Source: Curtobacterium sp. Leaf261
GTDB lineage: Bacteria > Actinomycetota > Actinomycetes > Actinomycetales > Microbacteriaceae
Assembly (NCBI RefSeq): GCF_001422205.1
Contig: NZ_LMMJ01000008.1
Coordinates: 238,915-302,914, forward strand
Length of the DNA: 64,000 nt
Direction of reading: 5' to 3'
Below are positions 55,094 to 63,387 of the stretch, in pieces; the first letter of the stretch is position 1, and the number at the start of each line of letters is the position of its first letter. The notes under the pieces were generated by a model. That model was not told the origin of the DNA. It worked only from the letters and a program-made list of their open reading frames with translations, and did no database searches. Both the position numbers and the translations under genes were made by a program.

Positions 55094-56617
55094 ATGGTGA
55101 GCTTCATCACGAGACGGATCCTCGTCTCGATCCTCGTCCTCGTCGCGGCATCGTTCATCATGTACAACCTCGCCGCGATCGCTGGGGACCCCCTCGCAGA
55201 CATCCGCGAAAGTACGTCGCCGAACAAGGCCGAACTGATCGCCGCGCGCACCGCGACGCAGCACCTCGACCTCATCCCCCCGCTGCGATGGCTCCTGTGG
55301 CTCGGCGGCGTCGGCAAGTGCGTGATCGGGCAGTGCGACCTCGGCACCACGTTCCAGGGCCAGTCGGTCTCCGCGCTGCTGCCCCAGGCGCTCGGCTCGA
55401 CGCTGCAGCTCGTGGTCTTCTCGTTCATCATCGCGATCGTCCTCGGTGTCGCGCTCGGCATCGTGACCGCGCTGCGCGTCTACTCGGGCTTCGACTACTC
55501 GGTCACCCTCGTCAGCTTCTTCCTCTACTCGCTGCCGTCGTTCCTGATGGCCGTGCTGCTGAAGTCCTTCGTGGCACTCGGGTACAACAACTTCCTCGCC
55601 GATCCGAAGATCGCTGTGACGACCGTGATCGTCGTCGGGATCGTGGTCGGTGCGATCGTCCAGCTGATCGTCGGGGGGACCGCCAAGCGACGGCTGTACG
55701 CGTTCCTCATCTCGGGCGTGGTGACGGCGGGGCTCCTGGCGCTCATGTCGGCGACGGGGTGGTTCACGAAGCCGTCACTCGGCCCGGTGTTCGTCATCCT
55801 CTTCACGGCGGGCATCGGCCTCGCGATCGTCTCGGTGCTCGCCGGCACGAACAACCGCCGCGCGTGGCTCGTCGGCGGGATCAACGTGCTCGTCGCGATC
55901 GTCTCGTACTTCGCGCTGCAGGGGCTCCTCAACGTGTCGACCGGCGGGACGATCCTGATCCTGGCAGTCGCCGCGCTGCTCGTCGGCCTCGTGTCCGGGT
56001 ACTTCGTCGGCGGGTACGACCGGCCGCTCATGATGCGCATCGGTGCGCTCACCGCGGTCCTCACCGCAGGGATCGTGCTGCTCGACCGCTTCATGCGTGC
56101 CTGGCCGGCCTACTCGAACTCGGTCGGCGGTCGCCCGATCGCGACGGTCGGCTCATCGACGCCGACGCTCGAGGGCGACTTCTGGGTGCACGGTCTCGAC
56201 ACCTACACGCACCTCCTGCTGCCCTCCATCAGCCTCCTGCTGATCAGCTTCGCGAGCTACGCCCGGTACGCGCGCTCGGGCATGCTCGAGGTCCTCGACC
56301 AGGACTACGTCCGGACGGCGCGCGCCAAGGGGCTCCCGGAGCGGACGGTCATCGTCCGCCACGCACTCCGCAACGCGCTCATCCCGCTCGCCACCCTCGT
56401 CGCGACCGACATCGGCGCGCTGCTCGGTGGTGCGGTCATCACGGAGACGGTGTTCGCGATCTCCGGTATGGGGGCCCTGTTCAACTCGGGGCTCGGGCGG
56501 ACGGACGTGAACCCGGTGATGGGGTACTTCCTCGTCATCGCGATCACGGCCATCGCGTTCAACTTCCTGGCCGACCTCGCCTACACGGCGCTCGACCCCC
56601 GGGTGCGTGTCCGATGA
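55094..56617 (+). CDS. dppB: ABC peptide transporter permease, DppB type, with extra membrane domain
   Basis: A 507-residue permease, much longer than the usual 310-340. Residues 1-160 and 365-507 form the normal DppB fold, with GTTFQGQ, LYSLPSF and the EAA loop DYVRTARAKGLPERTVIVRHALRNAL (404-429). Between them (about 172-335) lies an insertion with six predicted membrane helices and no recognised motif. The ATG at 55094 has GAGAGG 12 nt upstream. It works with the DppC-type gene that follows. Confidence 0.9.
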   Translation: MVSFITRRILVSILVLVAASFIMYNLAAIAGDPLADIRESTSPNKAELIAARTATQHLDLIPPLRWLLWLGGVGKCVIGQCDLGTTFQGQSVSALLPQALGSTLQLVVFSFIIAIVLGVALGIVTALRVYSGFDYSVTLVSFFLYSLPSFLMAVLLKSFVALGYNNFLADPKIAVTTVIVVGIVVGAIVQLIVGGTAKRRLYAFLISGVVTAGLLALMSATGWFTKPSLGPVFVILFTAGIGLAIVSVLAGTNNRRAWLVGGINVLVAIVSYFALQGLLNVSTGGTILILAVAALLVGLVSGYFVGGYDRPLMMRIGALTAVLTAGIVLLDRFMRAWPAYSNSVGGRPIATVGSSTPTLEGDFWVHGLDTYTHLLLPSISLLLISFASYARYARSGMLEVLDQDYVRTARAKGLPERTVIVRHALRNALIPLATLVATDIGALLGGAVITETVFAISGMGALFNSGLGRTDVNPVMGYFLVIAITAIAFNFLADLAYTALDPRVRVR

Positions 56618-56709
56618 CCCGCGGCGAGCAGCCAGTCCGCGGCGAGCAGCCAGTCCGCGGCGAGCAGCCCGACGTCCGCACGACCTCGATGACGGAGACG
56701 ATCCGATGA
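56614..56709 (+). CDS. 31-codon relay ORF between dppB and dppC
   Basis: An ATG overlapping the dppB stop (ATGA) opens a 31-codon frame, MTRGEQPVRGEQPVRGEQP and so on, whose own stop overlaps the dppC start (ATGA). The middle is three 18-bp tandem repeats (56619-56672). Ribosomes finishing dppB could pass through it to dppC. It may be a mere by-product of repeat expansion, but the double overlap is notable. Confidence 0.4.
   Translation: MTRGEQPVRGEQPVRGEQPDVRTTSMTETIR
56619..56672. repeat. three 18-bp tandem repeats between dppB and dppC
   Basis: Three adjacent copies of CCGCGGCGAGCAGCCAGT (the last diverged at its end). The 18-bp period keeps the reading frame of the relay ORF. Confidence 0.8.
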
Positions 56710-57764
56710 GCACCATCCAGGGCGGCGCATCGCTCGAGCCGAACCTCACCGACACGGTCGAGGCGCAGAACACCCAGGACGGCCACGATGGCGAGAGCCA
56801 GGGCCGCATCGCGTACAAGCGCTTCGTCGCGAACCGCGTCGCCGTGATCTCGGTCATCGTCTTCGTGCTCGTGATCGTGCTGAGCATCTCGGCCATCGGC
56901 CTCGGCCCGATCCCCGGCTGGTGGCGCTGGACGTACCAGGAACTCGACGACCAGGTGAACCAGGGCGCCCCGACGCTCTCGATCATCCCGCAGTGGCTCG
57001 GCGGGGCCGGGGTCCACTTCGGGCAGCACCCGTTCGGGCAGGACCGCATCGGCAAGGACTACTTCGCCCTGACGATGCGCGGCATCCAGAACTCCGTGCT
57101 GGTCATGCTCGTGATCGGTCTGTTCGCGACCTTCATCGGTGTCGTCGTCGGTGCCGTCGCGGGCTACTTCCGCGGTGCGGTCGACGCGATCCTGATGCGC
57201 ATCACCGACATCTTCATCGTCATCCCCGCGATCGTCATCGGCGCCGTGGTCGGCAAGACGGCGAACGGACTCGGAGCCTGGGGCCTCGCCCTCCTGCTCG
57301 GACTCGTGTCGTGGATGGTCGTCGCCCGACTGGTCCGCGCGGAGTTCCTGTCGCTCCGTGAGCGCGAGTTCGTCGAGGCGGCGCGGGTCGCAGGAGCGTC
57401 CGACGGCCGGATCATCTTCCGGCACATCCTGCCGAACGCGATCGGTGTCATCATCGTCGCCGCCACGCTGCTCACCGCGAGCGCGATCCTGCTCGAGACC
57501 GCGCTGAGCTTCCTCGGCTACGGCATCAAGGCGCCGGACTCGTCGCTCGGTCTCCTCATCAGCCAGAACCAGTCCGCGATCTCCACGCGCCCGTACCTGT
57601 TCTGGTGGCCCGCTGTGTTCATCGTGCTGCTCGCCCTGTGCGCGAACTTCATCGGTGACGGTCTCCGTGACGCGTTCGACCCGCGCTCCAAGCGGTTCAG
57701 CCTGCGCCGCACCCGCGATGCGGAGGTCACGAACACGTCGGCCTCCGAGCAGATCAGCGCGTGA
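56706..57764 (+). CDS. dppC: ABC peptide transporter permease, DppC type
   Basis: A 352-residue permease with a soluble N-terminus (about 40 residues), a first membrane segment (about 45-68), an extracellular loop of about 55 residues containing FGQDRIGKDYF, and five more membrane segments. The EAA motif is REREFVEAARVAGASDGRIIFRHILPNA. The ATG at 56706 has GGAG 9 nt upstream. The C-terminal end is partly repeated in the DNA beyond the stop. Confidence 0.92.
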   Translation: MSTIQGGASLEPNLTDTVEAQNTQDGHDGESQGRIAYKRFVANRVAVISVIVFVLVIVLSISAIGLGPIPGWWRWTYQELDDQVNQGAPTLSIIPQWLGGAGVHFGQHPFGQDRIGKDYFALTMRGIQNSVLVMLVIGLFATFIGVVVGAVAGYFRGAVDAILMRITDIFIVIPAIVIGAVVGKTANGLGAWGLALLLGLVSWMVVARLVRAEFLSLREREFVEAARVAGASDGRIIFRHILPNAIGVIIVAATLLTASAILLETALSFLGYGIKAPDSSLGLLISQNQSAISTRPYLFWWPAVFIVLLALCANFIGDGLRDAFDPRSKRFSLRRTRDAEVTNTSASEQISA

Positions 57765-57796
57765 GTGCAGATCAGCGCGTGAGTGCAGACAAGCGC
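57749..57796. repeat. 18-bp tandem repeat across the dppC stop codon
   Basis: GCAGATCAGCGCGTGAGT occurs at 57749-57766 and 57767-57784, then a partial third copy. The first copy contains the dppC stop TGA; the others repeat the end codons and stop in non-coding DNA. Confidence 0.8.
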
Positions 57797-57861
57797 ATGG
57801 GTGTGCTGCTGACCGACTCGCGGACGGCGGGCCCACGCCGCCGGTTCCCGGCCGACACGCG

Positions 57862-57905
57862 CCGGTCTGGAGGCGCGGTGCCAGGTGCGCCGTCCCTCCA
57901 GTCCG
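57862..57905. repeat. dispersed palindrome (diverged copy)
   Basis: CCGGTCTGGAGGCGCGGTGC and the opposite arm ending TCCCTCCAGTCCGG match at 16 of 20 positions. It lies between the convergent dppC and PH-domain genes. Confidence 0.7.
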
Positions 57906-57922
57906 GCACAGTGTGCGTCGCG

Positions 57923-58558
57923 CTACTGCGCGGCGAGCGCGAACCAGCCACCGACGGCCGTGGCGACCAGCAGCACGATCGTCAGCCAGTGCAGTCGCAT
58001 CGGCACGACCGTGGTGTCCGCGACCCCGAGCGGGATGCGGTCCGCCTCGCGGAGCTCCTCCCACCGCTCGCGGACGAGGTAGGCGGCGTCACCGGAGTCC
58101 GTCGCGAGCAGGTCGCCGGCGCGACGCTCACCCTGACCGGCCACCGGAACCGTCGACGCCCTGCCGTGCCGCTGTTCTCGACGTCGTGCCACCGCGGTCC
58201 CCGCGCGTCCGGGGGCCGGGGCGGCCCACGCGGCGACCTTCCGGCCCGGCGTGACGAGCGTCAGCGCGAAGCGTGTGTCGACGTGCACGAGCGCGGCCCA
58301 CGGAACCACGACGGTGCTGAAGACGTTCACCACTTCGACGCCGTCGTCGTCGACCACGACGTTCGGGTGCCACAGTGCACTCCAGCCGACGAGCACCCCG
58401 AACGCGGCCGGCACGAGCCCGAGCAGCTTCACCGGAGCGGGGTCGATCAGCAGGCTCGACGCGAGCAGCACCGCCACGAGCACCCACAGGCCGATCGCGA
58501 GCCGGCGGTTGAACCTCGACACGAACACGGTGCGGCCGGACGGCGCGGGAGTGACCAT
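57923..58558 (-). CDS. membrane protein with bacterial PH-like domain
   Basis: A 211-residue protein with two N-terminal membrane segments (about 20-38 and 43-60), a PH-like beta domain (VVDDDGVEVVNVFSTVVVPW, about 65-110) and a third membrane segment at the C-terminus. It is a paralogue of the gene at 60501-61025. The function is unknown. The ATG at 58558 follows GACGAT by 6 nt (leaderless). It is encoded opposite to the flanking transporter genes, splitting that cluster. Confidence 0.78.
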   Translation of the reverse strand: MVTPAPSGRTVFVSRFNRRLAIGLWVLVAVLLASSLLIDPAPVKLLGLVPAAFGVLVGWSALWHPNVVVDDDGVEVVNVFSTVVVPWAALVHVDTRFALTLVTPGRKVAAWAAPAPGRAGTAVARRREQRHGRASTVPVAGQGERRAGDLLATDSGDAAYLVRERWEELREADRIPLGVADTTVVPMRLHWLTIVLLVATAVGGWFALAAQ

Positions 58559-58650
58559 GCCTCCATCGTCGCAGGTCGCACGCACCGGACACGCACGACA
58601 GACTCCTCGAACGCGGTCGCCATGAGCGACCGAGAAAGGACCGGACGTCG

Positions 58651-60447
58651 ATGAGCACGCCCGTCTCCACCGCTCCGGCCACGGCCACCGCCGTCGTCGA
58701 GGTCACCGACCTGTCCGTCGACTTCGCGGTCGACGACGTGTGGACCCCCGCGGTCAAGCACCTGAACTACCAGATCGCGTCGGGTGAGGTCCTGGCGCTC
58801 GTCGGCGAGTCCGGCTCCGGCAAGTCGGTGAGCTCGATGTCGATCCTCGGGCTCCTGCCCCGGAACGCCCGCGTCACGGGGTCGGTCCGGTTCAACGGCA
58901 ACGAGCTCCTCGGGCTGCGGTCCGCGCAGATGCGCGAGTACCGCGGCAAGGAGATCGCGGTCATCTTCCAGGAGCCGATGACCGCCCTCAACCCGGTGTT
59001 CACGGTCGGGTCGCAGATCGTCGAGACCCTCCGCATCCACTACGGCATCTCGCCGCACGAGGCTGCCGAGCGGGCGATCGAGCTGCTGACGCTCGTCGAG
59101 ATGCCCGACCCGCAGAAGGCCTTCAACTCCTACCCGCACCAGCTCTCCGGCGGACAGCGGCAGCGTGCCATGATCGCGCAGTCGATCTCGTGCGACCCGA
59201 AGCTCCTCATCGCGGACGAGCCGACGACGGCGCTCGACGTCACGGTCCAGGCCGAGATCCTCGACCTCATCCGGAACCTCGCGGGCAAGCTCGGGAGCGC
59301 CGTGCTCCTCATCACGCACGACATGGGCGTCGTCGCGGACCTCGCGGACCGGATCGTGGTGATGCGGCAGGGCGAGGCCGTCGAGACGGGTTCGGTCGCC
59401 GGGGTCTTCGCCGACCCGCAGCACGAGTACACGCAGACATTGCTCGACGCCGTGCCCCGGCTCGGCCAGGCGGGTGGCGAGGCGATCGACCTCACGGCGA
59501 CCCTCGAGAACGTGGTCGAGGCCGAGCACGGCGACGCCGCTCCGGCGACGGTCCAGTCCGGTCCGGGCCACACCGCCGTGCACGACGAGCCGACGCAGGA
59601 CCTCGGTGCGCCCGTCCTGCAGTTCACGGACGCGGTCATCGAGTACGCGGGTCGTGGACGGGTGAAGGCGTTCCGGGCGATCGACCACGTCGACCTCACG
59701 GTGCACGAGGGCGAGGTCGTCGGTCTCGTCGGCGAGTCCGGCTCGGGCAAGACCACCCTCGGTCGTGCCGCGATCGGCCTCCTCCCGATCACCGAGGGCA
59801 AGCTCGAGGTCACCGGTGTCGACCTCTCCAAGCCCACCCGCTCGCTCGTCCGCAGCGTGCACAAGAACGCCGGCATCGTCTTCCAGGACCCGGCGTCCTC
59901 GCTGAACCCGCGCATGACGATCGGCCAGTCGATCGGTGAGCCGCTGTTCCTCGCGAAGGGGATCAAGGGCGGGGCGCTCAGCCGCGAGGTCGACACGCTC
60001 CTCGACAGCGTCCGCCTGCCCCGCACGTACGCGACCCGGTACCCGCACGAGCTGTCCGGTGGACAGAAGCAGCGCATCGGCATCGCACGTGCACTGGCGC
60101 TCAAGCCCGCACTGCTCATCGCGGACGAGCCGACGAGCGCACTCGACGTGTCCGTCCAGGCGACGGTCCTCGAGCTCCTCAAGGACCTGCAGCGCGAGTT
60201 CCGGTTCGCCTGCCTGTTCATCACGCACGACCTCGCCGTCATCGACGTGCTCGCGGACCGCATCGCCGTGATGCACCACGGGCGTCTCGCCGAGATCGGC
60301 ACGCGCGACCAGATCCTCCGTGACCCGCAGGACCCCTACACGCAGCGCCTCATCGCAGCCGTGCCGCTGCCGGACCCCGCGGTCCAGCGTGAGCGCCGGG
60401 AGCTCCGGGCGCAGATCCTGGCCGCCGGCGCAGACGAGGACCGCTGA
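58651..60447 (+). CDS. dppDF: fused double ATP-binding protein of a peptide ABC transporter (DppD-DppF)
   Basis: A 598-residue protein with two complete ATPase domains (about 10-260 and 325-590). Each has Walker A (GESGSGKS and GESGSGKTT), a signature (LSGGQRQR and LSGGQKQR), Walker B ([12 protein letters not shown] and LLIADEPTSALD) and a His loop. The usual Cys-rich C-terminal oligopeptide-transporter tail is absent in both halves. It energises the DppB/DppC pair upstream. The ATG at 58651 has AAAGGA 10 nt upstream. A reversed PH-domain gene separates it from dppC. Confidence 0.93.
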   Translation: MSTPVSTAPATATAVVEVTDLSVDFAVDDVWTPAVKHLNYQIASGEVLALVGESGSGKSVSSMSILGLLPRNARVTGSVRFNGNELLGLRSAQMREYRGKEIAVIFQEPMTALNPVFTVGSQIVETLRIHYGISPHEAAERAIELLTLVEMPDPQKAFNSYPHQLSGGQRQRAMIAQSISCDPKLLIADEPTTALDVTVQAEILDLIRNLAGKLGSAVLLITHDMGVVADLADRIVVMRQGEAVETGSVAGVFADPQHEYTQTLLDAVPRLGQAGGEAIDLTATLENVVEAEHGDAAPATVQSGPGHTAVHDEPTQDLGAPVLQFTDAVIEYAGRGRVKAFRAIDHVDLTVHEGEVVGLVGESGSGKTTLGRAAIGLLPITEGKLEVTGVDLSKPTRSLVRSVHKNAGIVFQDPASSLNPRMTIGQSIGEPLFLAKGIKGGALSREVDTLLDSVRLPRTYATRYPHELSGGQKQRIGIARALALKPALLIADEPTSALDVSVQATVLELLKDLQREFRFACLFITHDLAVIDVLADRIAVMHHGRLAEIGTRDQILRDPQDPYTQRLIAAVPLPDPAVQRERRELRAQILAAGADEDR

Positions 60448-60500
60448 CGATCCACGGATCGTCCGGGCCGGGGCGCGGTGGTGCCGGGTCTGCACGGTTC

Positions 60501-61025
60501 GTGCTCAGGGGCCGCGGTGGGACCACGACGTTCGTGCTCGTCGCCGCGGTGAGCGCGTTCCTCGTCGGGGACGCGCTCGTCCGCGGGGACTGGGAACTGG
60601 TCCTGCGGTCGGTCGGGATCGTCGCGCTGGTCCTGTGGGGGATCTGGGTGCTCCTCGTCCGGCCGAGCATCCGGGTGGACGAGGGCGCGATCACGGTGGT
60701 CAACGTCCTCAGGACCGTCCGGGTGCCCTGGACGGAGGTCGCCCACATCGGGATGCGCTTCCAGATCGTCCTGGAGACCCGCTCCGGCGACGAGGTCCGG
60801 TGCTGGGGCGGTCCGACGCTGCCCCGTCCGAAGCCTGCTCGGCGCGGTGAACGGGCTGTGATGCCGAGTGCCCGCGAGGTCGACGTGCTCCGAGATGCCC
60901 AGGACCGGCACCGCGAGGACTCGACCTCTGCCGGCGCCGTGGTGACGCGCGGATGGGACGTGCTCGCGGTCGCCATCGGCGGTGCGAGCGTCCTCGCCAC
61001 GCTCGCCGCAGTCCTGGTCCCCTGA
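60501..61025 (+). CDS. membrane protein with bacterial PH-like domain (paralogue)
   Basis: A 174-residue protein with two N-terminal membrane segments (about 10-24 and 33-52), a PH-like domain (IRVDEGAITVVNVLRTVRVPW, about 55-95) and a C-terminal membrane segment. The VVNV-VxVPW pattern and topology match the PH-like protein at 57923-58558. It lies 53 bp after dppDF on the same strand. The GTG at 60501 is the first start in frame; no ribosome-binding site is clear. Confidence 0.72.
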   Translation: MLRGRGGTTTFVLVAAVSAFLVGDALVRGDWELVLRSVGIVALVLWGIWVLLVRPSIRVDEGAITVVNVLRTVRVPWTEVAHIGMRFQIVLETRSGDEVRCWGGPTLPRPKPARRGERAVMPSAREVDVLRDAQDRHREDSTSAGAVVTRGWDVLAVAIGGASVLATLAAVLVP

Positions 61026-61069
61026 CCCGCGACCCCGCGACCCCGCGCCCCGCTCCCGGCCCCGACCCC

Positions 61070-61150
61070 GAACCGGTTCTGTCCCAGCGAGCGTCAACGC
61101 GCCGAGGGACTCCCTGGCGCAGTTGTCGCCCCCTGACGCAGAACCGGTTC
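61070..61150. repeat. large palindrome with GAACCGGTTC ends
   Basis: GAACCGGTTCTG (61070-61081) and its complement CAGAACCGGTTC (61139-61150) bracket partly pairing inner arms (GCGTCAACGCGCC with GGCGCAGTTGTCGC). Each end also contains the self-complementary GAACCGGTTC. It lies between convergent genes. Confidence 0.65.
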
Positions 61151-61175
61151 CGCGGGCAGCGGACGCGCGTCGTGA

Positions 61176-61219
61176 CGGACTGGAGGCACGGTGCCAGCTG
61201 ACACCGTGCCTCCAGTCCG
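61176..61219. repeat. dispersed palindrome, perfect 18-bp arms
   Basis: CGGACTGGAGGCACGGTG (61176-61193) and its exact complement (61202-61219) enclose an 8-nt loop. It lies 17 bp beyond the stop of the ATPase gene on the minus strand. Confidence 0.82.
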
Positions 61220-61236
61220 CGACGCGGTGGCGCCGG

Positions 61237-63387
61237 TCAGGCCCTGATCAGGGCGTTCTGCTCCGTCTGGATGCAGGCGACCCCGCGGCCGTGCACCCGT
61301 TCGAGCGCCGGGTCGATCGTGCGGCACTGTTCCTGCCGGACCTCGTCGAGCACCGCGTAGAGCGGGCACCGGGTCCGGAACCGGCACCCGTCGACCCGGT
61401 CGGTGGGGGAGGGCAGGTCGCCGTCGAGCAGGATCCGGTCGCGGGTGGCCTCGGCCTCCGGGTCCGGGACCGGCACGGCGGACAGCAGGGCACTCGTGTA
61501 CGGGTGCTGCGGGTCTGCGAACACCAGATCGGACGGCCCGTACTCCACGATCCGCCCGAGGTACATGACCGCGACGTCGTCGGCGATGTGCCGGACCACG
61601 GACAGGTCGTGTGCGACGAACAGGTACGACAGGCCGAGACGGCTCTTCAGGTCCTCGAGCAGGTTGATCACGCCGGCCTGCACGGAGACGTCGAGCGCGG
61701 AGACCGGCTCGTCGAGCACCAGGATCTTCGGCTGCACGATGAGCGCCCTGGCGATCCCGATGCGCTGCCGCTGACCGCCGGAGAACTCGTGCGGGTAGCG
61801 GTCGATGTAGCTCGGCTCGAGCCCGACGAGCTCCAGGGACTCGCGGACGCGCCTCCGGATCTCGTCCTTCGGGACCTTCTGGACCGTCAGCGGCTCGCCG
61901 ATCACGGAGCCGATGTCGAGTCGTGGATCGAGCGAGGCCATCGGGTCCTGGAACACCACCTGGATCTCGCTGCGGAGTGCGACCCGGTCCTTCTTGGACA
62001 GGGTGCTCGTGTCGACGCCGTTGACCTCGATGGTGCCCCGCTGCGCACCGGCGAGCTCGAGGATCTCCATGATGGTGGTCGTCTTGCCGCAGCCCGACTC
62101 CCCGACGAGTCCGAGCACACGGCCCCGGCGGAGCTCGAGCGAGATGCCGTCGACCGCGTGCACCTCGCCGATCCGACGACGGAACACCGCGCCGGTGGTC
62201 AGCGGGAAGGTCTTCACGACGTCGTCGAGCTGCAGGACGACCTCGTCCGCGTGGACGGTGGCGGCGTCGACGACGTCGTCGGGGCGGGGGAAGATGTCCG
62301 ACCGGGCGAGCGTGCCGTTCGCGATCTCGTCCCGACGGATGCAGGCGACGGTGTGGTCGGTCGCCGGGGCTGCCGTGGCAGCACCGTCGACGGGGGCCGT
62401 CGTGGCTGCACCGTCGACGGGCACCGCCGCGGCGGCGCCGTCGAGCGGGACGATGACCGGCGCCAGCAGCTCCGGCTCCGCCGTCCGGCAGGCGTCGAGC
62501 ACCGCGGGGCAGCGGTCCGCGAACGGGCACCCGGTCGGCTTCGCGGTGAGGAGCGGCGGACGCCCCTCGAGGGGGACCAGACGCTCCGAGCGCGGCGACA
62601 CCATGTTCGGCATCGACCGGAGCAGTCCGATCGTGTACGGCATCACCGGTTCGGCGAAGAGCGGGCGGACGGCCGCGTTCTCGACGATCCGTCCCGCGTA
62701 CATCACCGCGACCCGGTCGGCATTGCCCGCGACGACCCCGAGGTCGTGGGTGATGAGCACCACGGCGGCACCCGTCATCTCCTTGGCGGTCTGCAGCACG
62801 TCGAGGATCTGTGCCTGGATCGTCACGTCGAGCGCGGTGGTCGGCTCGTCGGCGATGATCAGCTTCGGGTCGTTCGCGATGGCGATGGCGATCATCGCGC
62901 GCTGCCGCATCCCGCCGGAGAACTCGTGCGGGAACGCGTCGAGGCGGCGGGCCGGGTTCGGGATGCCGACGACGCGGAGCAGCTCCTCGGCACGGGCCCG
63001 GGCGGCCTGCTTCGACAGCGTGCGGTCGTGGAGCTGGAGCCCCTCCGCGATCTGCTGCCCGATCGTGTAGACGGGGGTCAGGGCGGACAGCGGATCCTGG
63101 AAGATCATCGCGATGTCCGATCCGCGGAGCTTCGACATCGCCGCGTCGGACTGTCCCACGAGCTCCTGCCCACGGAACCGGATCGATCCCTCGACCTTCG
63201 CCGAGCTGGGCAGCAGACCCATCACGGCGAGCGACGAGACCGACTTGCCGGAGCCGGACTCGCCGACGATGCCGAGGAACTCGCCCTCGCGCACCGCGTA
63301 GTCCACGCCGCGCACCGCGTAGACCGGCTTGGTGTCGGCGTTGAACGTGACGTTCAGGCCGGAGACGGTCAGCAGGGGTTCAGTCAC
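61237..63387 (-). CDS. fused double ATP-binding protein of a second peptide ABC transporter
   Basis: A 716-residue DppD-DppF fusion. ATPase 1 (about 5-265) has [20 protein letters not shown] and [12 protein letters not shown]; ATPase 2 (about 395-650) has [21 protein letters not shown] and [12 protein letters not shown]. After each ATPase comes an oligopeptide-transporter tail with four cysteines (GCPFADRCP...C...C and GCRFRTRCP...C...C), a possible iron-sulfur site as reported in DppD-type proteins. An Ala/Pro repeat linker (about 325-345) joins the halves. The GTG at 63387 overlaps the permease gene by 8 bp. Confidence 0.93.
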   Translation of the reverse strand: MTEPLLTVSGLNVTFNADTKPVYAVRGVDYAVREGEFLGIVGESGSGKSVSSLAVMGLLPSSAKVEGSIRFRGQELVGQSDAAMSKLRGSDIAMIFQDPLSALTPVYTIGQQIAEGLQLHDRTLSKQAARARAEELLRVVGIPNPARRLDAFPHEFSGGMRQRAMIAIAIANDPKLIIADEPTTALDVTIQAQILDVLQTAKEMTGAAVVLITHDLGVVAGNADRVAVMYAGRIVENAAVRPLFAEPVMPYTIGLLRSMPNMVSPRSERLVPLEGRPPLLTAKPTGCPFADRCPAVLDACRTAEPELLAPVIVPLDGAAAAVPVDGAATTAPVDGAATAAPATDHTVACIRRDEIANGTLARSDIFPRPDDVVDAATVHADEVVLQLDDVVKTFPLTTGAVFRRRIGEVHAVDGISLELRRGRVLGLVGESGCGKTTTIMEILELAGAQRGTIEVNGVDTSTLSKKDRVALRSEIQVVFQDPMASLDPRLDIGSVIGEPLTVQKVPKDEIRRRVRESLELVGLEPSYIDRYPHEFSGGQRQRIGIARALIVQPKILVLDEPVSALDVSVQAGVINLLEDLKSRLGLSYLFVAHDLSVVRHIADDVAVMYLGRIVEYGPSDLVFADPQHPYTSALLSAVPVPDPEAEATRDRILLDGDLPSPTDRVDGCRFRTRCPLYAVLDEVRQEQCRTIDPALERVHGRGVACIQTEQNALIRA

